Assembly (NCBI GenBank): GCA_019912505.1
Contig: JAIOIM010000128.1
Coordinates: 1-8,248, forward strand
DNA length: 8,248 nucleotides
Source: Ignavibacteriaceae bacterium
GTDB taxonomy: Bacteria; Bacteroidota; Ignavibacteria; Ignavibacteriales; Ignavibacteriaceae
Direction of reading: 5' to 3'
The notes below the pieces were generated by a model, which worked only from the letters and a program-made list of their open reading frames with translations, had not been told where the DNA came from and ran no database searches. The position numbers and the translations under genes were made by a program. Every line of letters starts with the position of its first letter. Position 1 is the stretch's first letter. Below, piece by piece: positions 1-7,326 of the stretch.

Positions 1-2623
1 ATACTAAATTGGTCAGTTCAATATTTTTTTGCATTGCCGCGCCTGTTAGCGCCTGCATTGACGAATTGATTAATGCCGCAGCGTTTAATCTCTCCGGTTC
101 AAAATTTATTCTACCGGTCTGAAGCCTGGTCCAGTCGAGTAGTGAGTTAACAAGAGAGAGCATTGATTTAGATGAGTCTTGTATAAATCTTACGTACTGG
201 TTCTTTTCATCGTTGGATAATTCATCATCATTCAACAGAAGATCTGTAAAGCCGAGAATTGAACTGAAGGGAGTTCTAAGATCGTGCGAAATAATTGAAA
301 TAAACCTATCTTTGGTTTCATTTAATTTTACAAGATTTTGAGTTGTGTTCTCTAATTCTTCTTCGGCTTTTTTCCTTAATGTAATATCGCTTATCAAACC
401 GTAAATGGTTTCAACCTCGCCGTTTGGGGCACGCAAAATGTTTGCTTTATTACGCACCCAAACGCTATTGCCATATTTATGAATAATTCTAAATTCAAAT
501 TCTTCTGAAAGTTGAATACGGTTTCGTAATAAAACTCTTATTTTTCTTTTTACAAATACAAAGTCATCAGGATGGATTATTTTAAAAAACAATTTTGAAT
601 CGGTTAAAAATTCTGTTTGAGAAAAACCGGTTATCTTTTCCACGGAGGCAGTGTAAAATACAGGTCGGGTTGATTTGCCCACCCTCTCGAGTTTATATAT
701 AAAATCATCTATATTTTCCGTAAGGTTCCGGTAACGTTGTTCACTGTCCCTTAACGCTTGCCGCGAGCGTTTTCTTTCTGTAGTATCACGCATCGAAAAA
801 ACTTTTAATGCGGTATTGCCTGATTTGAAAGATGAAGCAGATACATCAACAAAGTATTTTAATCTGTCCTCTCTTTTTAAAGTAAACTCAAAACTAACAG
901 ATGAGGGAATATTTTCATCCAGCGAATTTAGGTGGCGGGTTATTGCGGGGATATCATCATGATAAACAAGATCTGTAAAATTTTTCCCCTGAAGTGGTAA
1001 ACCGGTTTGATACCCGAATAGTTCGCCTAGAGCATTATTTGCATAATTTATTACCCCCTCGGATTCAACCGCTATCCCATCTTTCGAAGTTTCGAAAAGA
1101 AGCTTAAAAATACGCAACTCTTTTTCGGTTTCTTTTGCTGCTGTAATATCTGTTAAAAAGCCGTTGTAATATCTTGCCTGCCCGTCATCGTTTACTACGG
1201 GTGAAAACTTTGCTAAAAGATATAACCGCTCGCCGTTCTTTTTTAATACAGGGACCTCAATTATGTTAAATTTCGTTTGATCGGTTGAAAAATTCAGAAG
1301 CTGCGGATCCATCTCGCTTTTATCAACCAGCTTTTGAAAATCTGAGTTAATTAATTCTTCTTCGTTATAACCGAGTGTTTCAAGGAATACAGGGTTAACA
1401 TATTGAATAAAATTATCAAGGGAGATTGAACAGATAAATTCGTTGGCTTGGGTAACAATATTTCTATATTTTTCTTCAGAGTGCCGGAGTTGTTTTTCTA
1501 CATTATGCCGCTCGGTTTCATTGCTGCAAAGAACTATAATCGTTTGTTCTTCATCCTTTAATTGAGTAAAACTTGCTTTTACAATTTCCTTTTCCCTGTT
1601 TTTATTTATTACGTTAAAGCGGCTTTTCCAAATCAAATCCCGTTTTAATTCTTTTTTTACGCTTTCAAAATATTCGTAATCAAAAAAACTCAATACCTTA
1701 CCGAAAAATTTTCCAAAAACCTGGCTTCTGCTAAACCCAAAAAGGTTTTCGGAAGCTTTATTCCAAAATGTTATTTCGCCGGAAGCATTTATTGCAAATA
1801 CGGCATCGGTAGCAGCTTCAGTAATTATCTGGTAGCGTTTTAATTCACGGAGTTCCTTATCCTTATTCAACTCCGCAACATGTGCGTTAGTAATATCAGT
1901 AAATAGCAAAAAAACAAGATTGTTATTTTTTCTTTGCCGGATTACAGTTTCAACCGTGCATTTAAAAATATATTCTAAGTCATTAAAAAAATATTTTGCG
2001 GAAAATGTGTTTTCTAAACCCCGACTGATTGCTCTTTTCAATTCTTCTGATGAAGTGGGGAATAACTTGTAAACTATATTATCAGCGGCTGCAAGATTTT
2101 TTTTGAATAAATTCTCAAACTGTTTTCCACCGCTGTATAAAACCGTTCCCTCACAATCGGTAACTAAAAACAAATCATTGTAACTGTTAAATACCGCCGC
2201 GTATTCAACCGACGTAAGAGTTTTTCCTTTTTCTTCTTTTTCCGAAACTCTGAAGTCCTCCAGAATAATCATCCCTCCGGTAAATATTCCTTCCTTAAAA
2301 AATGGAACACCTTTGAGCAGCACATTAATTTTTGAACCGTCGAGAGTATTTATTCTTTTGATGGTTTTTTCAAAAGGATGACCTTCTACCAACAGACTTA
2401 TTTCTTCTGTTACACCACATCGTTTTACAAAATCTGATTTTGGTAGAAGTTGCCCTTCAGCAGGGATTTCTTCAAAACCGTACAAAATACACATCTGCCC
2501 AAAAACACCATTGTTATACTCTACCTGATAGTTTTGATTGAAGACAACTATGCCGGCAGGCAATTTTTCGAGCAGAAGTTCAAACCCTGCCTTTTCGTAA
2601 ATATTAGTTTCTGATTTCGACAT
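1..2623 (-). CDS. Multi-PAS sensor histidine kinase, 3' end cut off by window edge
   Basis: A cytoplasmic sensor kinase that should autophosphorylate on His and pass the phosphate to a response regulator. Reading the minus strand from the ATG at 2623 gives 874 codons without a stop, running off the window. About six PAS units follow one another at residues ~12-125, 136-250, 258-375, 378-495, 502-620 and 623-750. Units 3-6 are clearest, with typical openings (SEEKYRNIV, DSEQRYRNL) and PAC-like ends (ISDIT, LLFTDIT). The first two are more divergent. A short charged helix (KKAEEELENT) leads into a HisKA domain at ~768-840 with the H-box SHDLRTPFSSILGF; the phosphoacceptor is His780. The ATPase domain lies beyond the edge. 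No transmembrane stretch or signal peptide is visible, so the signal is probably intracellular (redox, gas or ligand). No regulator gene is visible. The ATG at 2633 is out of frame and soon hits a stop. Only a weak A-rich stretch precedes the chosen ATG. Signal and target are unknown. Confidence 0.93.
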   Translation of the reverse strand, partial: MSKSETNIYEKAGFELLLEKLPAGIVVFNQNYQVEYNNGVFGQMCILYGFEEIPAEGQLLPKSDFVKRCGVTEEISLLVEGHPFEKTIKRINTLDGSKINVLLKGVPFFKEGIFTGGMIILEDFRVSEKEEKGKTLTSVEYAAVFNSYNDLFLVTDCEGTVLYSGGKQFENLFKKNLAAADNIVYKLFPTSSEELKRAISRGLENTFSAKYFFNDLEYIFKCTVETVIRQRKNNNLVFLLFTDITNAHVAELNKDKELRELKRYQIITEAATDAVFAINASGEITFWNKASENLFGFSRSQVFGKFFGKVLSFFDYEYFESVKKELKRDLIWKSRFNVINKNREKEIVKASFTQLKDEEQTIIVLCSNETERHNVEKQLRHSEEKYRNIVTQANEFICSISLDNFIQYVNPVFLETLGYNEEELINSDFQKLVDKSEMDPQLLNFSTDQTKFNIIEVPVLKKNGERLYLLAKFSPVVNDDGQARYYNGFLTDITAAKETEKELRIFKLLFETSKDGIAVESEGVINYANNALGELFGYQTGLPLQGKNFTDLVYHDDIPAITRHLNSLDENIPSSVSFEFTLKREDRLKYFVDVSASSFKSGNTALKVFSMRDTTERKRSRQALRDSEQRYRNLTENIDDFIYKLERVGKSTRPVFYTASVEKITGFSQTEFLTDSKLFFKIIHPDDFVFVKRKIRVLLRNRIQLSEEFEFRIIHKYGNSVWVRNKANILRAPNGEVETIYGLISDITLRKKAEEELENTTQNLVKLNETKDRFISIISHDLRTPFSSILGFTDLLLNDDELSNDEKNQYVRFIQDSSKSMLSLVNSLLDWTRLQTGRINFEPERLNAAALINSSMQALTGAAMQKNIELTNLV

Positions 2624-2866
2624 TAAATTTCATCTTTTTAAAATGCTAATACTGCAATAATGGTGCTAAATAAATAAGATAAAAATGAACCAAACCAAAG
2701 CTTTATGCTTTATTTACAGCCCCGATTTGAGATAAGCAATAAAACCTTGTTTCACTATGAGGCAATGTTTTGGATGGGAGAAAGTTTGAGGTTAAGACTT
2801 TAGAAAAATGCTATTTTAAGTCAATCAAAACTGTGGGCGATGTTTAGCCGTCCACATATTATTGGT
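2624..2866. other. Intergenic region between the biotin carrier gene and the kinase gene
   Basis: These 243 bases separate two genes on the same strand. I see no credible reading frame on either strand. The gap should hold the end of the carboxylase transcript (a weak hairpin near 2833-2855) and the promoter of the kinase gene, for which I could not find a convincing motif. The spacing suggests that the kinase is transcribed separately from the carboxylase pair. Confidence 0.6.
2822..2855 (-). terminator. Weak candidate terminator after the biotin carrier gene
   Basis: Twelve bases past the stop codon, the minus strand can fold GTGG with CCAC (2852-2855 with 2833-2836). After one mismatch the stem continues for two more pairs and closes on a nine-base loop. 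AGTTTTGATTG follows, a short T run. The stem is short and interrupted and the T tract is poor, so this is a position-based guess at where the carboxylase transcript ends. Confidence 0.3.
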
Positions 2867-3181
2867 TTACTCAAATTCAATTAATAACTGACCTTTTGTT
2901 ACCATCTGTCCCTCCGAAATAAAGATATCTTTTACTTTTCCTTTTAAGGGTGAAAGCAAATCATTTTTCATTTTCATTGCTTCAAGAATAATTATGCTTT
3001 CGTTCTGTCCAATCGTTTGTCCCGGCTTTATTTTTATATTAGTGATAACTCCGGGAATAAATGCAAAAACTTTTTTCGGATCGGCTTTTACATATTTTTT
3101 TCTGCGTAAAAACTTTGCTGGAAAATTTGTTTCGTAGTTAGTGTCATCAATTAATAATTTATTTAATTCTTTATTTTTCAT
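2867..3181 (-). CDS. Biotin carboxyl carrier protein (biotin/lipoyl attachment domain)
   Basis: A 104-residue carrier whose biotin arm moves a carboxyl group between active sites of a biotin-dependent carboxylase or decarboxylase. The biotin attachment motif EAMKM is at residues 67-71, so Lys70 is the biotinylated residue. The hammerhead fold runs from about residue 37 (VFAFIPGVITNIKIKPGQ) to the C-terminus (TKGQLLIEFE). Residues 1-36 hold a charged segment (YETNFPAKFLRRKKY) in place of the Ala/Pro-rich linker of MmdC/OadA-type carriers. From memory this layout is typical of carriers paired with acyl-CoA carboxyltransferases in Bacteroidota. The start lies 5 bases after the stop of the carboxyltransferase gene, so the two are surely co-transcribed and probably translationally coupled; no Shine-Dalgarno is seen on this strand. 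Partner identity is strong from context. The enzyme's overall reaction is not settled. A lipoyl carrier is unlikely because the motif is EAMKM. Confidence 0.93.
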   Translation of the reverse strand: MKNKELNKLLIDDTNYETNFPAKFLRRKKYVKADPKKVFAFIPGVITNIKIKPGQTIGQNESIIILEAMKMKNDLLSPLKGKVKDIFISEGQMVTKGQLLIEFE

Positions 3182-3186
3182 AATTT

Positions 3187-4731
3187 TTAGAACGGAGGTA
3201 TTCCGTGTTTTTTTGTGGGACGAATTTCCTTTTTCTGTATTGATATTTTTAAGGAATGTATAAGATAACCTCTTGTATCGGAGGGGTTAATAACAGCATC
3301 AACATGACCTTTAGCCGCGGCAACATAGGGGTTTGCAAATTTTTCTGTGTACTCGAGAATCTTTTGTTTCCGGGTTTCATTGGGGTTTGGAGAATTTGCT
3401 ATTTCACTTTTGAAAATAATATTTGCCGCGCCTTCGGGACCCATTACCGCAATTTCTGCGATAGGCCACGCAAACACAAAATCGGCTCCGAGGTGTCGTG
3501 AACACATTGCAATGTAACCGCCCCCGTAAGCCTTCCGAAGTATTATTGTTATTTTTGGTACTGTTGCTTCACTATAAGCATAAAGAATTTTTGCGCCGTG
3601 GCGAATAACACCATTATGTTCCTGATCGACGCCGGGGAGGTAACCGGGAAGATCGACCAATGTGATAAGGGGAATATTAAACGCATCACAGAACCGGATA
3701 AAACGAGCGGCTTTGTCGGATGAATCGATATCTAAAACACCTGCAAGTACAAGCGGCTGATTTCCTACTATACCGACAGTTTCACCCTCTATCCGCATAA
3801 AACCGATTACAATGTTGGGCGCGAAGAGTTCCTGTATTTCAAAAAAATCTGAATCATCGGAAATCGATTTTATAATATTCCGAATATCGTACGGCTTAGA
3901 AGGTTCGTTCGGTATAATAGTGTCGATATCATATATTGGCTTTGGAGGTTTAGCGGGATAAGGTGCAGCTTTTTTTGAGTTATTCCATGGAATGAAGGTC
4001 ATCAGTTTTTTTATCTGATCAAAACATTCAAGTTCGCTGTTGGCAAAAAAATGTGCATTGCCCGAAATTTCCGTCTGTACTCTCGCACCGCCGAGGTCTT
4101 CCATCGAAATATCTTCGCCGAGAACGGTTTTTATTACTTCCGGTCCGGTAATAAACATTTTAGAAATTTTATCAACTACAAAAACAAAGTCAGTTAACGC
4201 CGGTGAATACACAGCGCCACCAGCACAAGGACCAAGTATTACAGAAATTTGCGGTATAACACCGGATGCAAGTGTGTTGCGGTAAAAAATTTCACCGTAG
4301 CCCGCAAGAGAATTTACACCCTCCTGAATACGCGCTCCGCCTGAATCGTTTATCCCGATTAGCGGTATGCCGAGTTTTATTGAGTGATCCATAATTTTTG
4401 TAATTTTACGCGCGTGTGCAAGCCCCAGCGAGCCGCCTGCAACGGTAAAATCTTGTGCAAAAATACAAACTGGATGACCGAGAATAGTGCCGGTGCCGGT
4501 AATTACTCCATCACCGGGCAGGTCCTTTTTGTCCATCCCAAAATCTTTTGCTTCGTGTGTAACAAACATATCATACTCGTGAAAAGAATTGGCATCAAGT
4601 ATTGCCGTTATTCTTTCACGCGCTGTCATTTTACCCATTGCCAATTGTTTCTCAACGGCTTTCTTTCCGCCGCCGATGGAGGCTATTTCTTTTTTTGAAA
4701 AGAATTCTAATATTTTATCTTTTAACCACAT
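3187..4731 (-). CDS. Acyl-CoA carboxyltransferase subunit (PccB / MmdA / 12S family)
   Basis: This 514-residue protein, normal length for the family, transfers a carboxyl group between biotin on the carrier and an acyl-CoA (propionyl-/methylmalonyl-CoA most likely). It has the usual tandem crotonase-like halves. The N-half contains LTARERI-like MTARERI (35-41), GGSLG (99-103), DSGGARIQEG (129-138) and GPCAGGAVYSPA (167-178). The C-half contains LVDLPGYLPG (358-367), RKAYGGGYIAM (399-409) and AWPIAEIAVMGPEGAAN (421-437). The oxyanion-hole glycines are present in both halves. At the position that is Asp422 in Streptomyces coelicolor PccB this protein has Ile407. By recollection, MmdA and transcarboxylase 12S carry an aliphatic residue there, so the label propionyl-CoA carboxylase beta is not secure. 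It is first in its operon, followed after 5 bases by the biotin carrier. No biotin carboxylase or membrane decarboxylase subunit is adjacent. The start at 4731 fits the family's N-terminus; no Shine-Dalgarno is seen. Confidence 0.95.
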   Translation of the reverse strand: MWLKDKILEFFSKKEIASIGGGKKAVEKQLAMGKMTARERITAILDANSFHEYDMFVTHEAKDFGMDKKDLPGDGVITGTGTILGHPVCIFAQDFTVAGGSLGLAHARKITKIMDHSIKLGIPLIGINDSGGARIQEGVNSLAGYGEIFYRNTLASGVIPQISVILGPCAGGAVYSPALTDFVFVVDKISKMFITGPEVIKTVLGEDISMEDLGGARVQTEISGNAHFFANSELECFDQIKKLMTFIPWNNSKKAAPYPAKPPKPIYDIDTIIPNEPSKPYDIRNIIKSISDDSDFFEIQELFAPNIVIGFMRIEGETVGIVGNQPLVLAGVLDIDSSDKAARFIRFCDAFNIPLITLVDLPGYLPGVDQEHNGVIRHGAKILYAYSEATVPKITIILRKAYGGGYIAMCSRHLGADFVFAWPIAEIAVMGPEGAANIIFKSEIANSPNPNETRKQKILEYTEKFANPYVAAAKGHVDAVINPSDTRGYLIHSLKISIQKKEIRPTKKHGIPPF

Positions 4732-4765
4732 TTTATCGAATCAATAGTTGTGAATATTTGCTGTT

Positions 4766-4796
4766 TAAAGATAGGTATGGAATGGATTAGCTGAAA
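4766..4796 (-). promoter_or_regulatory. Candidate Bacteroidota-type promoter of the carboxylase operon
   Basis: On the minus strand TTTC (4796-4793) is followed after 19 bases by TATCTTTA (4773-4766). Each element differs by one base from the known Bacteroidota primary sigma factor pattern, TTTG then about 19 bases then TAnnTTTG. Transcription would begin near 4760, leaving a leader of about 28 bases before the ATG at 4731. Matches of this quality occur by chance in AT-rich DNA. Confidence 0.28.
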
Positions 4797-5027
4797 GAAG
4801 TTTTAAAGATTTAATAGTTTGTCATTTAGTTCCTTTTGTGGGTTGCCAAATGCAAAAAACGGGTAAGAAGATGGGGTTGAATTTCGGTATTAGTTTACGT
4901 GCTTAATCAAAAAAAATGCTTGGTAAATGAATAAAACACAACGCCGTGAATAAACTTTGCAAAAATAAATTTTGACATTAAAACATTGTTTGACGAAATT
5001 TCAAAATAAAATTCTTCTGAAATAAAC

Positions 5028-5031
5028 GGAG
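5028..5031 (+). promoter_or_regulatory. Shine-Dalgarno of the peptidase gene
   Basis: GGAG lies 7 bases before the ATG at 5039. This is the only clear ribosome binding site in the window. It fixes the start, which also gives a well-formed signal peptide. Confidence 0.7.
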
Positions 5032-5038
5032 ACTCAAA

Positions 5039-7228
5039 ATGACTAAACGAACACTTCAATTCTTCATTATTCTTTTCGCCGTATCGCTTTTAAATGTTTC
5101 GGCACAAGACAAAAAATTAACATTTAAACAAGTGTATATGGGTGCCGAGCCGAGGCTCGTTGGTTCAATACCTCGTGTTCAGGGGTGGCTTGATGAAAGC
5201 CATTATCTCGAATCGAAAACAGAAGCGGGAACTTCCGCTCTTTATAAAGTTAATGCCGAGACCGGTGAATCGGAAATATTTATAAATTATACCGAGCTAA
5301 AAAAAGATTTACCAAAAGGTTTTACTGTTGAACGCGCAGATGACAAAACAGCCGATTATGCAAAATATATTTTCAACGGCAATAACGACATCTATTTTTA
5401 TAACCGCCTTACAAAAGAATGGAAACAGCTTACAAACACGCCGGACATTGAAGAAAAAAATCCAACACTTTCACCCGATGGCAATAAAGCAGCCTTTACA
5501 CGGGAGAATGATCTTTATGTTGTGGATATTAATTCCGGTAAAGAGACGCGCCTTACTTTTGACGGCACCGAAGCCGTAAAAAACGGGTATGCCTCGTGGG
5601 TTTATATGGAAGAAATTATTGGACGCGCATCGGCGTATAAAGCGTACGGGTGGGCTCCAAACAGCGATATGATAGTTTATCTTCGGTTTGATGATTCGCC
5701 GGTTCCCAAATTTCCCCTTTACCGCGCTGATGGTGTGCATGGCGAACTTGAATGGGAGTATTACCCGAAACCGGGCGACCCGAATCCGATTGTAAAACTT
5801 GGCGTAGCCGATGTAAACACCGCTAAAACAGTTTGGATTGACGAAGACACAACCGATCGTTACGTTGCTTTTCCATTCTGGTCGAGTGACGGAAAAACTC
5901 TTTACTACGAAAGACTAAACCGTGGACAGGATACAATGGTTATTTATTCCGCAAATCCTCAAACAGCAAAACGCGAAATAGTTTATACCGAAGTGCAGCC
6001 TTCATGGGTTGATTTTTTTGAAGACATTTATGTCTTCAACGATGGCACTGGTTTTCTGCTTCGCTCAAGTGTTAGCGGATATTATCATCTTTATTATTAC
6101 AACATGAAAGGTAAATTAATAAAGCAGCTAACCACGGGCGATTGGGATGTTGACGAAATAATTTACATCGATGAAAAAAACAAAACAGTTTATTTCGATG
6201 GCTCTATGGGTGAGTCGACGGAAACGCATTTATACAAAGTTGATCTTGAAGGCAATACTCCCGATCAGTTAACTTCAATACCTGCAACGCACAGTTGCCA
6301 GGTTTCACCCGGCGGAAAATATTTTATCGATCGTTACAGCAGTATAAACGCTCCGAACAAACTTGAACTTTTCGATAGTGACGGTGATAGAATTAGATTA
6401 ATTGCAGATGCAAAACAACCAGCGATGGATGAATTTAATCTCGGCAAAACCGAGTTGTTCAGAATTCCGAGCAGCGATGGATTTAACCTTCCTGCAAAAT
6501 GGATACTGCCGCCCGATTTTGATGAAGCAAAAAAATATCCGGTTGTATTCAGTATTTATTCCGGACCGGGAAACGCCACTGTGGCTAACTCTTACCCTTA
6601 TTGGTTTGCCGATAATTATCTCGCTTCAAAAGGAATAATTGTCATAAGCCTAGATCATCGGGGTTCGGGGCACTTTGGTAAAAAAGGAATTGCTCTGATG
6701 CATCGTAACCTTGGCAAATGGGAAATGGAAGATTTAATTAACGCTGTAAAATGGCTTCGCAAAAAATCGTTTGTTGATTCAACAAAAATTGGAATTACAG
6801 GCGGAAGCTACGGCGGATACACAACATGTATGGCATTAACTTACGGTGCCGATTATTTTACACACGGCATTGCCGAGTATTCAGTTACAGATTGGGGCTT
6901 ATACGATAATGTTTACACCGAAAGATTTATGGACCAGCCGTCCGAAAATCCTGAAGGTTACAAATTCGGTTCGGCAATGGAACATGCAGAGAATTACAAA
7001 GGTAAACTGCTGATTACACACGGCACAATGGACGACAACGTGCATATGCAAAACACACTTCAGCTTATCGACAAATTAGAAAATCTGAATAAAGATTTTG
7101 ATTTGATGCTCTACCCGAATGCAAGGCACGGTGTCGGTTTTCCAAAGTTTTTCCACGCCGCCCGTGAACAATATGAATTTTGGATAAGTAACTTCTTTGA
7201 TAAAAAATTTGATATGAATAAAGATTAA
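5039..7228 (+). CDS. Secreted S9 family dipeptidyl peptidase (DPP IV-like)
   Basis: A 729-residue serine peptidase that probably removes X-Pro or X-Ala dipeptides from peptide N-termini outside the cytoplasm. Residues 1-22 form a signal peptide: basic MTKR, a hydrophobic core, then VSA before Gln23. No lipobox cysteine or C-terminal sorting domain is seen, so it is likely periplasmic or released. The beta-propeller spans ~30-470 and carries SPDG blade motifs (145-148). It also carries a double Glu, E191-E192, in WVYMEEI, matching Glu205-Glu206 of human DPP IV, which bind the substrate amino group. The alpha/beta-hydrolase domain (~475-725) has nucleophile Ser590 in GGSYGG, Asp665 in HGTMDDNVH and His697 in ARHGV. 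Tyr507 fits the oxyanion Tyr547; Tyr622 and Tyr626 (YDNVYTERF) and Asn667 fit known S1/P2-binding residues. The residue before the nucleophile is Gly589, where human DPP IV has Trp. The gene stands alone, divergent from the carboxylase operon and convergent with the acetyltransferase. Prolyl tripeptidyl peptidase is an alternative. Confidence 0.94.
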   Translation: MTKRTLQFFIILFAVSLLNVSAQDKKLTFKQVYMGAEPRLVGSIPRVQGWLDESHYLESKTEAGTSALYKVNAETGESEIFINYTELKKDLPKGFTVERADDKTADYAKYIFNGNNDIYFYNRLTKEWKQLTNTPDIEEKNPTLSPDGNKAAFTRENDLYVVDINSGKETRLTFDGTEAVKNGYASWVYMEEIIGRASAYKAYGWAPNSDMIVYLRFDDSPVPKFPLYRADGVHGELEWEYYPKPGDPNPIVKLGVADVNTAKTVWIDEDTTDRYVAFPFWSSDGKTLYYERLNRGQDTMVIYSANPQTAKREIVYTEVQPSWVDFFEDIYVFNDGTGFLLRSSVSGYYHLYYYNMKGKLIKQLTTGDWDVDEIIYIDEKNKTVYFDGSMGESTETHLYKVDLEGNTPDQLTSIPATHSCQVSPGGKYFIDRYSSINAPNKLELFDSDGDRIRLIADAKQPAMDEFNLGKTELFRIPSSDGFNLPAKWILPPDFDEAKKYPVVFSIYSGPGNATVANSYPYWFADNYLASKGIIVISLDHRGSGHFGKKGIALMHRNLGKWEMEDLINAVKWLRKKSFVDSTKIGITGGSYGGYTTCMALTYGADYFTHGIAEYSVTDWGLYDNVYTERFMDQPSENPEGYKFGSAMEHAENYKGKLLITHGTMDDNVHMQNTLQLIDKLENLNKDFDLMLYPNARHGVGFPKFFHAAREQYEFWISNFFDKKFDMNKD

Positions 7229-7291
7229 ATTTTTATAAAATGATTTTTTTATGCGGAACATTCTTCTGCATCCATTATCAAAAACTTAAAC

Positions 7292-7326
7292 AAGGCTGCT
7301 TCAAAATGTTGATGCAGCCTTTTTTT
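7292..7326 (+). terminator. Rho-independent terminator, probably bidirectional
   Basis: AGGCTGC (7293-7299) pairs with GCAGCCT (7314-7320). After a T-T mismatch the stem continues with TCAA (7301-7304) against TTGA (7309-7312), closing on a four-base loop. Seven T's follow at 7320-7326, so it should stop transcription of the peptidase gene 64 bases past its stop. Read on the minus strand the same stem is followed by TTGTTT, a poorer tail. It overlaps the last codon of the convergent acetyltransferase gene and may serve that gene too. Confidence 0.85.

Larger units (their letters stand above)
4732..5038. other. Divergent intergenic region between carboxylase operon and peptidase gene
   Basis: These 307 bases lie between two gene starts pointing away from each other, so both promoters must be here. 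I see no credible small gene in it. Visible items are a Bacteroidota-like promoter candidate for the carboxylase operon (4766-4796), a direct repeat of TTTGAC at 4971-4976 and 4989-4994 spaced by 18 bases, and a Shine-Dalgarno for the peptidase at 5028-5031. The stretch is strongly AT-rich, especially 4900-5025. I could not place a convincing promoter for the peptidase. Confidence 0.6.

Noticed and set aside
2631..2633. ATG ten bases upstream of the chosen kinase start
   Set aside because: It is in another frame and meets a stop after nine codons.
2697..2711. Inverted repeat AAAGC-TTTAT-GCTTT upstream of the kinase gene
   Set aside because: The stem is only five AT-rich pairs with no proper T run, easily expected by chance here.
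3191..3240. A perfect GGAGGT on the plus strand followed by a GTG
   Set aside because: It leads only to a frame of about a dozen codons and is explained as the reverse complement of the carboxyltransferase's last codons.
4384..4698. Plus-strand open frame opposite the carboxyltransferase gene
   Set aside because: Antisense shadow of a strongly conserved gene, with no recognisable domain.
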